Assembly (NCBI GenBank): GCA_031367895.1
Contig: JANLQP010000007.1
Coordinates: 1 to 57,573 of the forward strand
Source of the DNA: Ga0077555 sp031367895
GTDB taxonomy: Bacteria > Pseudomonadota > Alphaproteobacteria > Rhizobiales > Hyphomicrobiaceae
DNA: 57,573 nt
Reading direction: 5' to 3'
Part shown: positions 49,937 through 57,573 of the stretch, one piece after another
How positions within the stretch are numbered: position 1 is the first letter of the stretch
How the letters are laid out: the number at the start of each line of letters is the position of its first letter
Translations under genes and position numbers: made by a program
Notes under the pieces: generated by a model
The model's database searches: none
Told to the model about the DNA's origin: nothing
What the model saw: only the letters and a program-made list of their open reading frames with translations

Positions 49937-50998
49937 ATGGCAGAGAACAAGCGCTGGAAACAGCGGCCCGAGAATTCGACGTGGGGCGACTATGGCCCCG
50001 ACGATCAGCTCGGCCGGCTGAACGAGATCACGGCCGAGAAGGTCAAACAGGGCATGGCCGAGGTAAAGACTGGGCAAACGTTCTGCCTGTCGATGCCGCT
50101 CGATTATCCCGGTGGCGCTGTGCTCAATCCGCGCCGGCATCCACCGCAATTGCGCCCGACGCTGCGGGGCGACAAGCCGAACTGGGGTTACCGCGCCGAG
50201 TGGGACCACCCTGGCATGACCGACGTCATCAACGACGACATGGTGCTGCTGCATCTGCAGTACTCGTCGCAGTGGGACACGCTCGCGCACGTCGGGGCCC
50301 TGTTCGACGCCGACGGCGACGGCACGCCCGAGGTCGTGTTCTACAACGGCTACCGCCTCGGCAAAGAGATCGTCGGACCAACCTCCGGCAAAGACGCGGG
50401 CGGCGTCCCCGGCACCATGGTGCCAGCCGTCGGCACATCGTCGGCAAATGCACTCGGCGTCGAGAACATGGCCGAGAAGTGCATCCAGGGCCGCGCCGTG
50501 ATGGTCGATCTCGAGGCACATTTCGGGCGCGGAAAGAAAGCCGTCGGCTACGACGACCTGATGCGCGTGTTCGCCGCCGACGGCATCAAAGTGCTGCCGG
50601 GCGACCTCGTCTGTTTCCGCACCGGCTTCGACGAGATCCTGTTCGAGGGCAAGAAGAAGCCGGACGAACACAAGCTGCATCATTCGTGCTGCGGCCTCGA
50701 CGGTTCGGATCAGCGGCTGCTGCAGTGGATCACGGAGTCGAAATGCGCGGCGCTGATTTCCGACAACTATGCGGTCGAGGTGCACAACGCGCCGATCAAG
50801 CCCGGCCAGTGCGTGATGCTGCCGCTGCATCAGCACGCCCTGTTCAAGACCGGCTGCAATCTCGGCGAGATCTGGCGGCTGTCGGAGTTGGCGAACTGGC
50901 TGCGCAAGAACAACCGCAGCAATTTCCTGCTGACCGCGCCACCATTGAACTTGCCCGGCGCCGTCGGCTCACCCGCGAACGCGATTGCGACAGTTTAA
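49937..50998 (+). CDS. Cyclase family protein (kynurenine formamidase-like fold)
   Basis: A 353-residue metal-dependent hydrolase of the cyclase family. Metal-site residues are in SSQWDTLAHVGALFD and the C-terminal LPLHQHALFKTGC. The subfamily with QWDTLAHVG (rather than HxGTHxD) is common in alphaproteobacteria and of unknown substrate, often near amide or lactone breakdown genes. ATG 49937 follows GAGGAAACCC. It is followed after 47 bases by the acyl-CoA synthetase gene, so probably an operon. Confidence 0.88.
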   Translation: MAENKRWKQRPENSTWGDYGPDDQLGRLNEITAEKVKQGMAEVKTGQTFCLSMPLDYPGGAVLNPRRHPPQLRPTLRGDKPNWGYRAEWDHPGMTDVINDDMVLLHLQYSSQWDTLAHVGALFDADGDGTPEVVFYNGYRLGKEIVGPTSGKDAGGVPGTMVPAVGTSSANALGVENMAEKCIQGRAVMVDLEAHFGRGKKAVGYDDLMRVFAADGIKVLPGDLVCFRTGFDEILFEGKKKPDEHKLHHSCCGLDGSDQRLLQWITESKCAALISDNYAVEVHNAPIKPGQCVMLPLHQHALFKTGCNLGEIWRLSELANWLRKNNRSNFLLTAPPLNLPGAVGSPANAIATV

Positions 50999-51002
50999 AA
51001 TC

Positions 51003-51031
51003 CCCTCTCCTCGTCCTTCACGGGGAGAGGG
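51003..51031 (+). repeat. Dispersed repeat, family C copy 2, doubling as ribosome site
   Basis: CCCTCTCC (51003-51010) pairs with GGGGAGAGGG (51022-51031), the same words as at 14742-14768. The GGAG-rich right arm lies 14-24 bases before the acyl-CoA synthetase ATG (51046), so the stem-loop could mask or supply its ribosome site. Confidence 0.6.
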
Positions 51032-51045
51032 AGGGAACGACCTAC

Positions 51046-53142
51046 ATGTCTATCGCCTCCCTCCGCCCCTTCCTCGCCCCCAAGTCCGTCGCGATCATCG
51101 GTGCCTCGAACGAGGTGAACAAGGTCGGTGGCCGGCCGCTGCATTACCTCAAAGACTATGGCTTCAAGGGGCCGATCTTTCCGATCAACCCTGGGCGGCC
51201 CGAGGTGCAGGGCCTCAAGGCCTACAAGGACCTCGCGAGCCTGCCGGAGGTTCCCGAGCTGGCATTAGTGGTCATTCCGGGCGCTGCCGCCGTCGGCGCG
51301 GTCAAGGATTGCGCCAAGCGCGGCGTCAAGGCCGTGATCTGCATCACGTCGGGTTTCGGCGAGACCGGGGACGCCGCCGGCGTCGCTATGCAGGCCGAGA
51401 TGGTCACCGCCTGCCGCGCGTCGGGGATGCGCATGGTCGGCCCGAACACACAGGGGCTCGCCAACTTCGCGAACGGCGCCATCTGCAGCTTCTCGACGTT
51501 CTTCACGTCGATGCGCCCGAAGGACGGACCCGTTGCCGTCGTCAGCCAGTCCGGCGCCATGAGCGCCATTCCGATCGGGCTGTTGGCCGAGCGCGGCATC
51601 GGCTGCCGCTATTCGCTGGCGACCGGCAACGACGCCGAGGTGAACGTGCTGGAGATGGCGACCGCCGCCGTCTCCGATCCCGACATCAAGCTGCTGCTGC
51701 TCTATCTCGAGGGCATCCCGCGCCCCGACCTACTGGCGACGCTGGCCGAGGCCGCACACAAGAACGGCGTCTTCATCGTCGCGCTGAAATCGGGTCGCAC
51801 AGCCGCCGGCCAGCGCGCCGCGCAATCGCATACCGGTGCGCTGGCGAATGAGGATCGCGTCGTTGACGCCGCCTTGCAGCGCGTCGGCATCTGGCGCGCG
51901 CAGAATATCGCCGAACTTGTCTCGGCAACCGAGATCTACCTGAAAGGTTGGACGCCCACGGGACGCCGGTTCGTCACCATTTCAGGCAGCGGCGCCACCG
52001 GCGTCATGAGCGCGGACGCGGCGACGTTCGCGGGGCTCGAGGTCGTCAAGTTCGATCCAGATACGCGCGCCCAACTCGACGCGATCCTGCCGACCTTCGC
52101 CTCTGCGGCGAACCCGATCGATCTTACCGCCGCGCTGCTCTCGAACAACGGGCTGCTCGGCGAGATCCTACCCGTCATCGCCAAGGCCAACGCCGCCGAC
52201 CTCTTCAAGGTCGACATGCCCGTCGGCGGTCCCGGCTACGACATGGCGCGGTTCGGCCGTGACCTCGCAAGTTTCAGCAAGACGACCGGCAAGCCCGTCG
52301 TCGTCGCCGGCTGGCAAGGCGACATCCCCGCCACCTTCCGCAACGAAGGCGTGCCGGTATTCCCGCTCGAAGCCGAGGCGATCGGCGCGCTGGCGCAACT
52401 CGTCGCGCATCACGAGTTGGTGGCAGCTGCGAAGGCACGGTCGCGCCCGACCTGGCAGCCGCACGACGACAGCAAGCCGGGCAAGAAAGGCCGCTCACTC
52501 AATGAGGCCGAAAGCCTCGCGCGCGTCGCCAAGGCCGGCTTGAGCGTCGTGCCGCACCGGCTCTGCCGCACAGCCGCCGAAGCCGCCGCCGCGTGGCGCA
52601 ATCTCGGCGGCCCCGTGGTCGTGAAGGGCTGCTCCGCTGATCTCCCGCACAAGTCCGAATACGGACTCGTGCGCTTGGGGCTCGACGATGAAGACTCCAT
52701 CAAAGCCGCCTGCCGCGACATGGAGGCAGCGATCGCCAAGGCCGGTGCCCGCTTCGACGGCGTCATCGTCGCGCGCATGGCGAAAGGCCGTCGCGAGATG
52801 ATGATCGGCGCGCACCGTGACGCGTTCTTCGGCGCGGTCGTGGTCGTCGGCGAAGGCGGTAAATACGTCGAGGCCATGCCGGATGTGGCGCTGCTCATGC
52901 CGCCGTTCTCGGCCGAAGACGCCAAGCGCGCACTGCAGAGCCTGCGCTGCGCGCCGGTGCTGGCGGGCGTACGCGGCGAGGCGCCGATGGACGTCGCGGC
53001 CATGGCGGACGCAGCGGTGAAGGTCGCGACGATGATGGAGAAGAATCGGCAGATCCTCTCGCTCGACATGAACCCGCTGATGCTACTCGACGCCGGCAAG
53101 GGTTACGCCATCGTCGACGCGGTGATCGAGGAGGCGGAGTAG
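51046..53142 (+). CDS. NDP-forming acyl-CoA synthetase (acetate-CoA ligase family)
   Basis: A 698-residue single-chain acyl-CoA synthetase. Domains: CoA-binding (about 10-130, VAIIGASNEVNKVGG), succinyl-CoA synthetase-like ligase domain with phosphorylated His262 (SHTGALANED), and an ATP-grasp domain (about 480-698, VVVKGCSADLPHKSEYGLV and LDMNPLML). It activates a short-chain acid with CoA and ATP or GTP, releasing NDP and phosphate, and could run in the direction of ATP synthesis. The substrate may be the product of the cyclase upstream. ATG 51046 is chosen; the frame is open far upstream but antisense/out of homology. Confidence 0.93.
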   Translation: MSIASLRPFLAPKSVAIIGASNEVNKVGGRPLHYLKDYGFKGPIFPINPGRPEVQGLKAYKDLASLPEVPELALVVIPGAAAVGAVKDCAKRGVKAVICITSGFGETGDAAGVAMQAEMVTACRASGMRMVGPNTQGLANFANGAICSFSTFFTSMRPKDGPVAVVSQSGAMSAIPIGLLAERGIGCRYSLATGNDAEVNVLEMATAAVSDPDIKLLLLYLEGIPRPDLLATLAEAAHKNGVFIVALKSGRTAAGQRAAQSHTGALANEDRVVDAALQRVGIWRAQNIAELVSATEIYLKGWTPTGRRFVTISGSGATGVMSADAATFAGLEVVKFDPDTRAQLDAILPTFASAANPIDLTAALLSNNGLLGEILPVIAKANAADLFKVDMPVGGPGYDMARFGRDLASFSKTTGKPVVVAGWQGDIPATFRNEGVPVFPLEAEAIGALAQLVAHHELVAAAKARSRPTWQPHDDSKPGKKGRSLNEAESLARVAKAGLSVVPHRLCRTAAEAAAAWRNLGGPVVVKGCSADLPHKSEYGLVRLGLDDEDSIKAACRDMEAAIAKAGARFDGVIVARMAKGRREMMIGAHRDAFFGAVVVVGEGGKYVEAMPDVALLMPPFSAEDAKRALQSLRCAPVLAGVRGEAPMDVAAMADAAVKVATMMEKNRQILSLDMNPLMLLDAGKGYAIVDAVIEEAE

Positions 53143-53624
53143 GCTCCGCACCGTCCGATCAGGCGACGAACAACGGCCAACCGGTGCAACCGCATCCAGG
53201 GCAACGTCATCGCCTGCGTCTGGTTGTAGCAGCGCGGGCGTGCATAGGTGCGCCAACGTCACCACAGGCAATCACGGCGGTTCAATCCCGATCGACTGAA
53301 CGAGCTTGTGGAAGTGCGGGATGTCCGTGCGTGTGAGTGCCGAGTTCATCCAGCGTGCTGTGCAGCGACTCGCAGCGACGAGATCGCTCAGCGACGTGGC
53401 GATGGCGGTGGACACGGGGGTTCTCTCCGTTCGATGGACATCACGCGTATTCCACCACACCCTTGCCGACACCACGGTAATCATCCGCGGCTGTCATCAT
53501 CCGCGGCAATCAGCTGCTGCTCAGCCACCCGCTCAACCTGGCGCCGCCGCCAATCAGCCCTTGCCTCGTCTGTCGTGCCGCCGCACTTTGCCGCGACCAC
53601 CAACCGCGCTCGGAGCAGGCCGCC
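53143..53624. other. Spacer without convincing gene
   Basis: 482 bases between the acyl-CoA synthetase and enoyl-CoA hydratase genes. A leftward frame (53272-53484) and a rightward one (53306-53647) are open but lack recognisable protein features. Words such as CATCCGCGG(C/A) repeat near 53485-53510. No terminator with a T-run is visible. Confidence 0.55.
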
Positions 53625-54368
53625 ATGTCCAACGTCGTCACCTATGAATCGCAGAACGGCATCGCCGTCATCACGCTGAACCGGCCGGAGAAGATGAACC
53701 GGATGGACAACGCACTGATGGACGGCCTGCACGACGCCTGGAAACGGCTGATGGCGTCGGATCAGGACCGCGTGGCTGTGTTGACCGGATCCGGCGACAA
53801 GGCGTTCTGCGCCGGCGCCGATCTCGCAGACCCGCCGCGGGGCCTCTATCACGGCGTGCCCGGCATTGGCGTCGCGGTCGACAAGCCGATCATCGCGGCC
53901 GTCGCAGGCTGGTGCATCGGTGGCGGCATGGTGCTGACGACGATGTGCGACATCATGATCGCCGCCGACACCGCCAAGTTTTCGTACCCGGAAGTGAAGG
54001 TCGGTTTCTCCGGCGGCCTCATCACCAATCTCGTCACCCGCATCCCGCACAAGATCGCGATGGAGCTGCTGCTGCTCGGCGAGACCATCGACGCCAAGCG
54101 CGCTTACGAGGTCGGCTACGTCAACAAAGTTGTGCCGGTCGCGGAGCTTCGAGCGACGGCGATGGACTGGGCGTCAAAGATCGCCATGACCGCGCCGCTA
54201 CCCTCTCGCGCGCTGAAGCGCTGGACATCGGAAACGTTGCCGAAGGGGCCAACCGAGATCGGCGGCATTGCGCGCATGCGCGTCGACGAGATCGACAGTT
54301 CCGGTGACTGGATCGAGGGGCGCAACGCCTTCGTCGCGAAGCGGCCGCCCGAGTTCAAGGGCCGGTAA
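53625..54368 (+). CDS. Enoyl-CoA hydratase/isomerase family protein
   Basis: A 247-residue crotonase-fold protein. The oxyanion hole and active-site region read AFCAGADL and GWCIGGGMVLTTMCDIMIAA, and SYPEVKVGFSGG follows. The usual second acidic position is replaced by Ser/Gly in VGFSGG, so the exact reaction (hydration, isomerisation or hydrolysis) is open. ATG 53625 begins MSNVVTYESQNGIAVITLNRP, the family start. It may act on the product of the acyl-CoA synthetase upstream. Confidence 0.92.
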   Translation: MSNVVTYESQNGIAVITLNRPEKMNRMDNALMDGLHDAWKRLMASDQDRVAVLTGSGDKAFCAGADLADPPRGLYHGVPGIGVAVDKPIIAAVAGWCIGGGMVLTTMCDIMIAADTAKFSYPEVKVGFSGGLITNLVTRIPHKIAMELLLLGETIDAKRAYEVGYVNKVVPVAELRATAMDWASKIAMTAPLPSRALKRWTSETLPKGPTEIGGIARMRVDEIDSSGDWIEGRNAFVAKRPPEFKGR

Positions 54369-54430
54369 CGCACAACTTCGGATCGCGCGGCAAGGCAGCG
54401 GCCCGCCAATCACTCGGTGGGCCGCTGTCG

Positions 54431-55843
54431 TTACTGTTTCTGCTGATCTTGCGGCGGCGGCCGCTTCTTCTGCGGATCGCCCTTGCCGTCTCCTTTGCCT
54501 TGGCCTGGCGGTCCGCCCTGCGGACGGTTGCCATCGGGAGTTGCAGCGCCTTGCGGACGGTTGCCGCCTTGCGGTGGCTGTGCCTGCTGTTGCGGCGGCT
54601 GAGCTGGCCGCGCGGCAGGCTGCTGGGGTTGTTGCGCGGGCCGTGCCTGTTGTGGTGCTTGAGCCGGCACCGGCCTCGCCGTTGGTGCCGGCTGTACAGG
54701 CGCTTGCTGCACTTGCGGAGTTGGTGCTATCGGCGGACGGGCCTGCCGATTCCACGACGGCGCCGGCTGCTGGGCAGCGGGTTGCTGCGCTGCCGGTTGT
54801 TGTGCCTGCGGCGCGATCGGCGGCCGTTGCCCCGGACGTATGAAGCCGCCCGGTTGCGCCGGCTGTTGCTGTTGCTGTTGCTGTGCGGGTGCGCCACCGA
54901 ATGGACGCTGGAACGGCTGGTTCGGGACGCCCGGCCGGCCATGCCGCCAATCACGTTGCGGCTGATCGACAACGCGCGGTGGCGGCGCCGCAACCGCGGT
55001 CCGCGACATGCTCGGACGGTAGATCTGTACCGCGCCCGGCGCAGCCAAGCGGCCATGCTGGTTCGGCGCCGTCGCCGAGACGATCCGCAACGGCGTGATC
55101 TGGCGTCCGGTCACCTGCTGATATCGGCCGCGATCGAAGCCTGCGTTGTAGATCCGGCGGTTGACGAAGCTGTGGCTCGCCACCCAGCGCGTCTGGTTGA
55201 CATAGGCGTAGTTGCGCGATGCCGGATGCAGGTAACGATACACGCTATAGCCGGCGAGCACCGCAACCGGCGCGAAGCACCAGGCGACATTGAAGCGCGG
55301 GCTGTCGTAGTAGCTCTCTGAGAACGAGAGGCCACTGCCACGCCACTCGGCCTCCGGCGGGAGCGGCGCCCAGCCGACGGTCTCGTCGCTGTTGCGCCAG
55401 GCTACCCAGGCCGGCGACCACTCGGTGCCCGGAACCCAGACCCAGCCTGAATCATCATCCAGAAACCAGCGGCCATAGTGGAACACGGCCCAACCCCACG
55501 GCTCCTCGGCCTGCCAGTACCAGCCGTGCTCCTCGGTGAACTGCCACTTGCCGCGCGTGTAGGGACGCCAGTTGCGGTGGACGTCCGGCGACCAGACGTA
55601 GCCATACTGGGCGTGCTGGAACCAGCGGCCGTGCGGCTCCAGTGCCTCGTAGAAACTGTCGAGTTCGACCCGATCACCGGGGCTGCCGCGATCACCGCGG
55701 TCGCCTCGGTCTTCACGATCACGATCTCTATCGCGATCATCTTCAAACCGGCCCTGCGCCGCGAGGCGCGCGGCCGGTAGCGCCGAGACAGCCACGAGCG
55801 AGATGGCAACCGCCGTTACAACCTTGCGAAATCGATGCGTCAT
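54431..55843 (-). CDS. DUF6600-type exported protein with Gln/Pro-rich tail
   Basis: A 470-residue exported protein. A signal peptide (about 1-30, AARLAAQG) is followed by a charged DRDRDREDRGDRGDRG stretch, then a conserved globular half (about 60-240) rich in Trp/Tyr (FYEALEPHGRW, YGYVWSPDVHRNWRPYTRG, GWYWQAEEPWGWAVFHYGRW, WVWVPGTEWSPAWVAWR), the DUF6600 signature. The C-terminal 200 residues are low-complexity Gln, Pro and Ala (seven consecutive Gln, repeated PAAQQ). It is probably periplasmic or surface-exposed with unknown function. ATG 55843 follows GGGAGCGG. Confidence 0.88.
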   Translation of the reverse strand: MTHRFRKVVTAVAISLVAVSALPAARLAAQGRFEDDRDRDRDREDRGDRGDRGSPGDRVELDSFYEALEPHGRWFQHAQYGYVWSPDVHRNWRPYTRGKWQFTEEHGWYWQAEEPWGWAVFHYGRWFLDDDSGWVWVPGTEWSPAWVAWRNSDETVGWAPLPPEAEWRGSGLSFSESYYDSPRFNVAWCFAPVAVLAGYSVYRYLHPASRNYAYVNQTRWVASHSFVNRRIYNAGFDRGRYQQVTGRQITPLRIVSATAPNQHGRLAAPGAVQIYRPSMSRTAVAAPPPRVVDQPQRDWRHGRPGVPNQPFQRPFGGAPAQQQQQQQPAQPGGFIRPGQRPPIAPQAQQPAAQQPAAQQPAPSWNRQARPPIAPTPQVQQAPVQPAPTARPVPAQAPQQARPAQQPQQPAARPAQPPQQQAQPPQGGNRPQGAATPDGNRPQGGPPGQGKGDGKGDPQKKRPPPQDQQKQ

Positions 55844-56052
55844 CGTCCCGCCGCTCCCTTCAACGTTTCTGGGATGGTACCGTCCTGCAGACAGTCTACC
55901 TGTCCACCAGTCGTCGATGGAAAATGACGCCTGCGCCCTGAACATGGCCTGAACGGGGCAATGGACCTATCGAGTCCGAAAATGCAGTCACCGCCGGTTG
56001 CGGGTTGTAACTCGCGTCCCCCGTGCCAGCCGCCCCAGCCCACGGCCCCTAC

Positions 56053-57024
56053 TCAATACCACAGCCCCGGCCAGCGTTTCCGCGGCGTCATCTCGCCTGG
56101 TCCGAGCCCGACGAGGGTGAACAACGGCTCATCCGGGTAGACCATCGGCTGGGCGCGTGCATGCCGGGCAAGGCCGCTCAACCGCGCAATACGGTCGTCG
56201 GTTTCGGGATGGGAACGCAGCAGCGAGGGGAATGGCACACGCCGTGTCGGCGGTAGCATCAAATCCTCCCAAAACCGGCCTTGCAGCCGCTCGAGCGAAC
56301 CCAGAGCCGAAGCCAAGCCAACGGGATCGCCGGTGAGCCCGGCGGCTTCCAGATCGGCGTCGAACTCACGGGTGCGCGAAAGGGCCAGCTGCAAGAGACT
56401 GGACATCGCCGGCGCCAGATAGAGCAGCAGGACCGCCACCCACGGAAACATCGGCACGCCGAGCAGCCAAGCCGGCACGTTCAGGATCGCCAGGAAAAAC
56501 GCGACATAAGCCAGCATCTGCGTGAACCGCGTCATCGCGTCCGCGAGCCCCATCACGAACAGGTCGCGGTTTCGGATGTGGCTCATCTCGTGCGCGATCA
56601 CGCCTGCGACCTCACGCAACGACAAGCGGCGCAACAACCCCTCGGTGACGGCGATGACCGCGCGATCCGGCGTACCGCTGGCGAAGGCGTTGAGCGTCGC
56701 GCTCGGCACCACGAACAGACGCGGCGTTGCCGGCAACTCGGCGCGGTCCGACAGCACCTCGACGATGCGCAGCAGTTGGCCCCCGTGGCGTTGATCCAAC
56801 GGCCGCGCCCGATAGAGGCGCATGACAGCGTCTGGCGTCACGCGTGGCCCGAAGAACGCCAGCAACGCGACGCTGAGGGCTGCAACGAAAACGCCGGGCC
56901 ACGACGCGATCAGATAGCTCGAGATGAGCATCAGCAGGCCGATACCACCGATCATCAAACTGGAGTGCAGGAGATTGAGCGTGCGGTGCTCGGCATGGTG
57001 CTCGGCGTCGATGAATGGTCCCAT
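56053..57024 (-). CDS. M48-family zinc metalloprotease (HtpX-like)
   Basis: A 323-residue membrane protease. Two N-terminal membrane helices (about 22-40 and 44-60) precede the zinc site HEMSH with His145, Glu146 and His149, followed by two more helices (about 165-210) and the third ligand in SRTREFDAD. It resembles HtpX, which degrades misfolded membrane proteins in the inner membrane, but it is longer and carries a C-terminal extension with a PxSLLRSHPETDDRI segment. ATG 57024 begins MGPFIDAEHHAEHR, slightly unusual for HtpX. Confidence 0.9.
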   Translation of the reverse strand: MGPFIDAEHHAEHRTLNLLHSSLMIGGIGLLMLISSYLIASWPGVFVAALSVALLAFFGPRVTPDAVMRLYRARPLDQRHGGQLLRIVEVLSDRAELPATPRLFVVPSATLNAFASGTPDRAVIAVTEGLLRRLSLREVAGVIAHEMSHIRNRDLFVMGLADAMTRFTQMLAYVAFFLAILNVPAWLLGVPMFPWVAVLLLYLAPAMSSLLQLALSRTREFDADLEAAGLTGDPVGLASALGSLERLQGRFWEDLMLPPTRRVPFPSLLRSHPETDDRIARLSGLARHARAQPMVYPDEPLFTLVGLGPGEMTPRKRWPGLWY

Positions 57025-57114
57025 CCGGAAGCTCCTGCTTCAGTTGATGTCTCACTCGCATTCGCCCCGAAATGCCACGTTCAACCGCAAAGATGGCGTC
57101 GATAGGCCCGATTT

Positions 57115-57465
57115 TCAATCCGCCGCCAGTTGGATACAGCCATCGGCGATCAGAACCGCGACACCGATCAGCCCCTCGCCGCGGCAGGGACCCGAGATGC
57201 AATAACCGTCGGAAACCCGAAAGCGGGCGCCGTGCGTCGAGCATACGAGGTTGGCGCGATCCTCATCCAGAAACCGATCGGGCACGGTTTCGAGCGTGCC
57301 GGAGTTGTGGGGGCAGCGATTCTTGTAGGCGCGGATCGTGTCGCCATCGCGCACGACGATGAATTCGCGCGCTTTTGGCCATTCGCCGAGCGTGATCCCC
57401 TTGGCGCCGGTGGCGTCGAGTTCGGCGACAGCACAGAGGCGGTCGCCGCCACTATCGCCACTCAT
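57115..57465 (-). CDS. Rieske 2Fe-2S domain protein
   Basis: A 116-residue Rieske protein. Cluster ligands Cys51 and His53 (NRCPHNSG) and Cys75 and His78 (VCSTHGARF) are all present, with the C-terminal GPCRGEGL loop. It is a stand-alone ferredoxin-like Rieske unit of the type that supplies electrons to oxygenases or acts as an assembly subunit. The ATG at 57465 overlaps the stop of the upstream gene (ATGA, 57462-57465). No oxygenase subunit is seen in the window. Confidence 0.92.
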   Translation of the reverse strand: MSGDSGGDRLCAVAELDATGAKGITLGEWPKAREFIVVRDGDTIRAYKNRCPHNSGTLETVPDRFLDEDRANLVCSTHGARFRVSDGYCISGPCRGEGLIGVAVLIADGCIQLAAD

Positions 57466-57573
57466 GCGAGGCCCCAGCGGCCGAGGATCAGGCCCTGGAT
57501 CAGCAGCACGCCCAGCCAATGGCCGGCATCGATGAACGTCAGCGCCCAGCTCTGCATCTGGAAGCGGTGGTTG
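57462..57573 (-). CDS. DUF1761-type membrane protein, C-terminal fragment
   Basis: The last 37 residues of a gene cut by the right edge. It reads NHRFQMQSWALTFIDAGHW followed by a hydrophobic stretch LGVLLIQGLILGRW, matching the end of DUF1761 membrane proteins (NHRFQ...IDAGHWL). The stop codon overlaps the Rieske start by four bases, indicating a coupled operon. Confidence 0.7.
   Translation of the reverse strand, partial: NHRFQMQSWALTFIDAGHWLGVLLIQGLILGRWGLA

Noticed and set aside
49981..51045. N-terminal extension of the acyl-CoA synthetase frame
   Set aside because: Overlaps the cyclase gene in another frame and has no homology; ATG 51046 starts the CoA-binding domain.
53272..53484. Leftward 70-residue frame in the spacer before the enoyl-CoA hydratase gene
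   Set aside because: No ribosome site or conserved feature that I can see; not supported as a gene.
1..57573. tRNA, rRNA, CRISPR arrays, intact insertion sequences or prophage
   Set aside because: Searched by eye in spacers; no cloverleaf-type sequence, regularly spaced direct repeats, transposase or integrase motif was seen.

Overview
The window looks like an ordinary chromosomal stretch of a high-GC soil alphaproteobacterium of the Hyphomicrobiales (Bradyrhizobium/Xanthobacteraceae type). Pointers are the rhizobial-type porin start at the left edge, a lone NodT-family outer-membrane factor, a DUF6600 protein, and many promiscuous catabolic enzymes (LLM flavin enzyme, aconitase X, BKACE, DUF169, NDP-forming acyl-CoA synthetase, MR/MLE enolase). 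I saw no rRNA, tRNA, CRISPR array, integrase or intact insertion sequence. The assignment to a clade is inference from gene content.

Layout. 1-5457: porin fragment, cinA-like gene, then a leftward group of alpha/beta hydrolase, TPP enzyme and CoxG-like protein. 5671-13349: sugar transferase, a thioredoxin-fused protein of unknown function, aldo/keto reductase, Nfu-type Fe-S carrier, FAD oxidoreductase overlapping a tiny membrane protein, and a tandem ferredoxin-like-fold protein. 13624-18576: enolase-superfamily enzyme, GNAT, MgtE, polysaccharide deacetylase, SpoU methylase. 18779-24785: LLM oxidoreductase, a VapBC/FitAB-type toxin-antitoxin pair with a four-half-site operator, two esterases, glutaryl-CoA dehydrogenase, SDR. 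24996-29625: small secreted protein, degenerate receiver protein, two-subunit aconitase X, SAM-methyltransferase-like protein. 29830-38382: class II aldolase, ABC-F ATPase, large exported unknown, lone outer-membrane factor, and an OmpR/EnvZ-type two-component pair. 38451-40168: visibly AT-richer two-gene insert (DUF4276-like plus AAA ATPase), probably a decayed defence module. 40266-46086: SDR, YkgJ, Kup, BKACE, a Doc toxin remnant, BenE. 46257-54368: rightward run of MFS, TPR protein, DUF169, cyclase, acyl-CoA synthetase and enoyl-CoA hydratase. 54431-57573: DUF6600, M48 protease, Rieske protein, DUF1761 fragment.

How genes work together. Uptake (BenE, MFS), hydrolysis or dehydration (cyclase, class II aldolase, aconitase X, enolase), CoA activation (NDP-forming ligase) and beta-oxidation-like steps (enoyl-CoA hydratase, glutaryl-CoA dehydrogenase) fit a scavenging organic-acid metabolism; no complete named pathway is evident.

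The most notable non-gene signals are the exactly symmetric operator before the antitoxin gene (20788-20826), a four-copy inverted motif array (35765-35925), three dispersed palindrome families between genes, and short word-repeats in several spacers. I did not find a convincing wholly new system; the best candidates for follow-up are the thioredoxin-fusion protein, the damaged ATPase/DUF4276 module, the FAD enzyme with its coupled mini membrane protein, and the motif array upstream of the outer-membrane factor.
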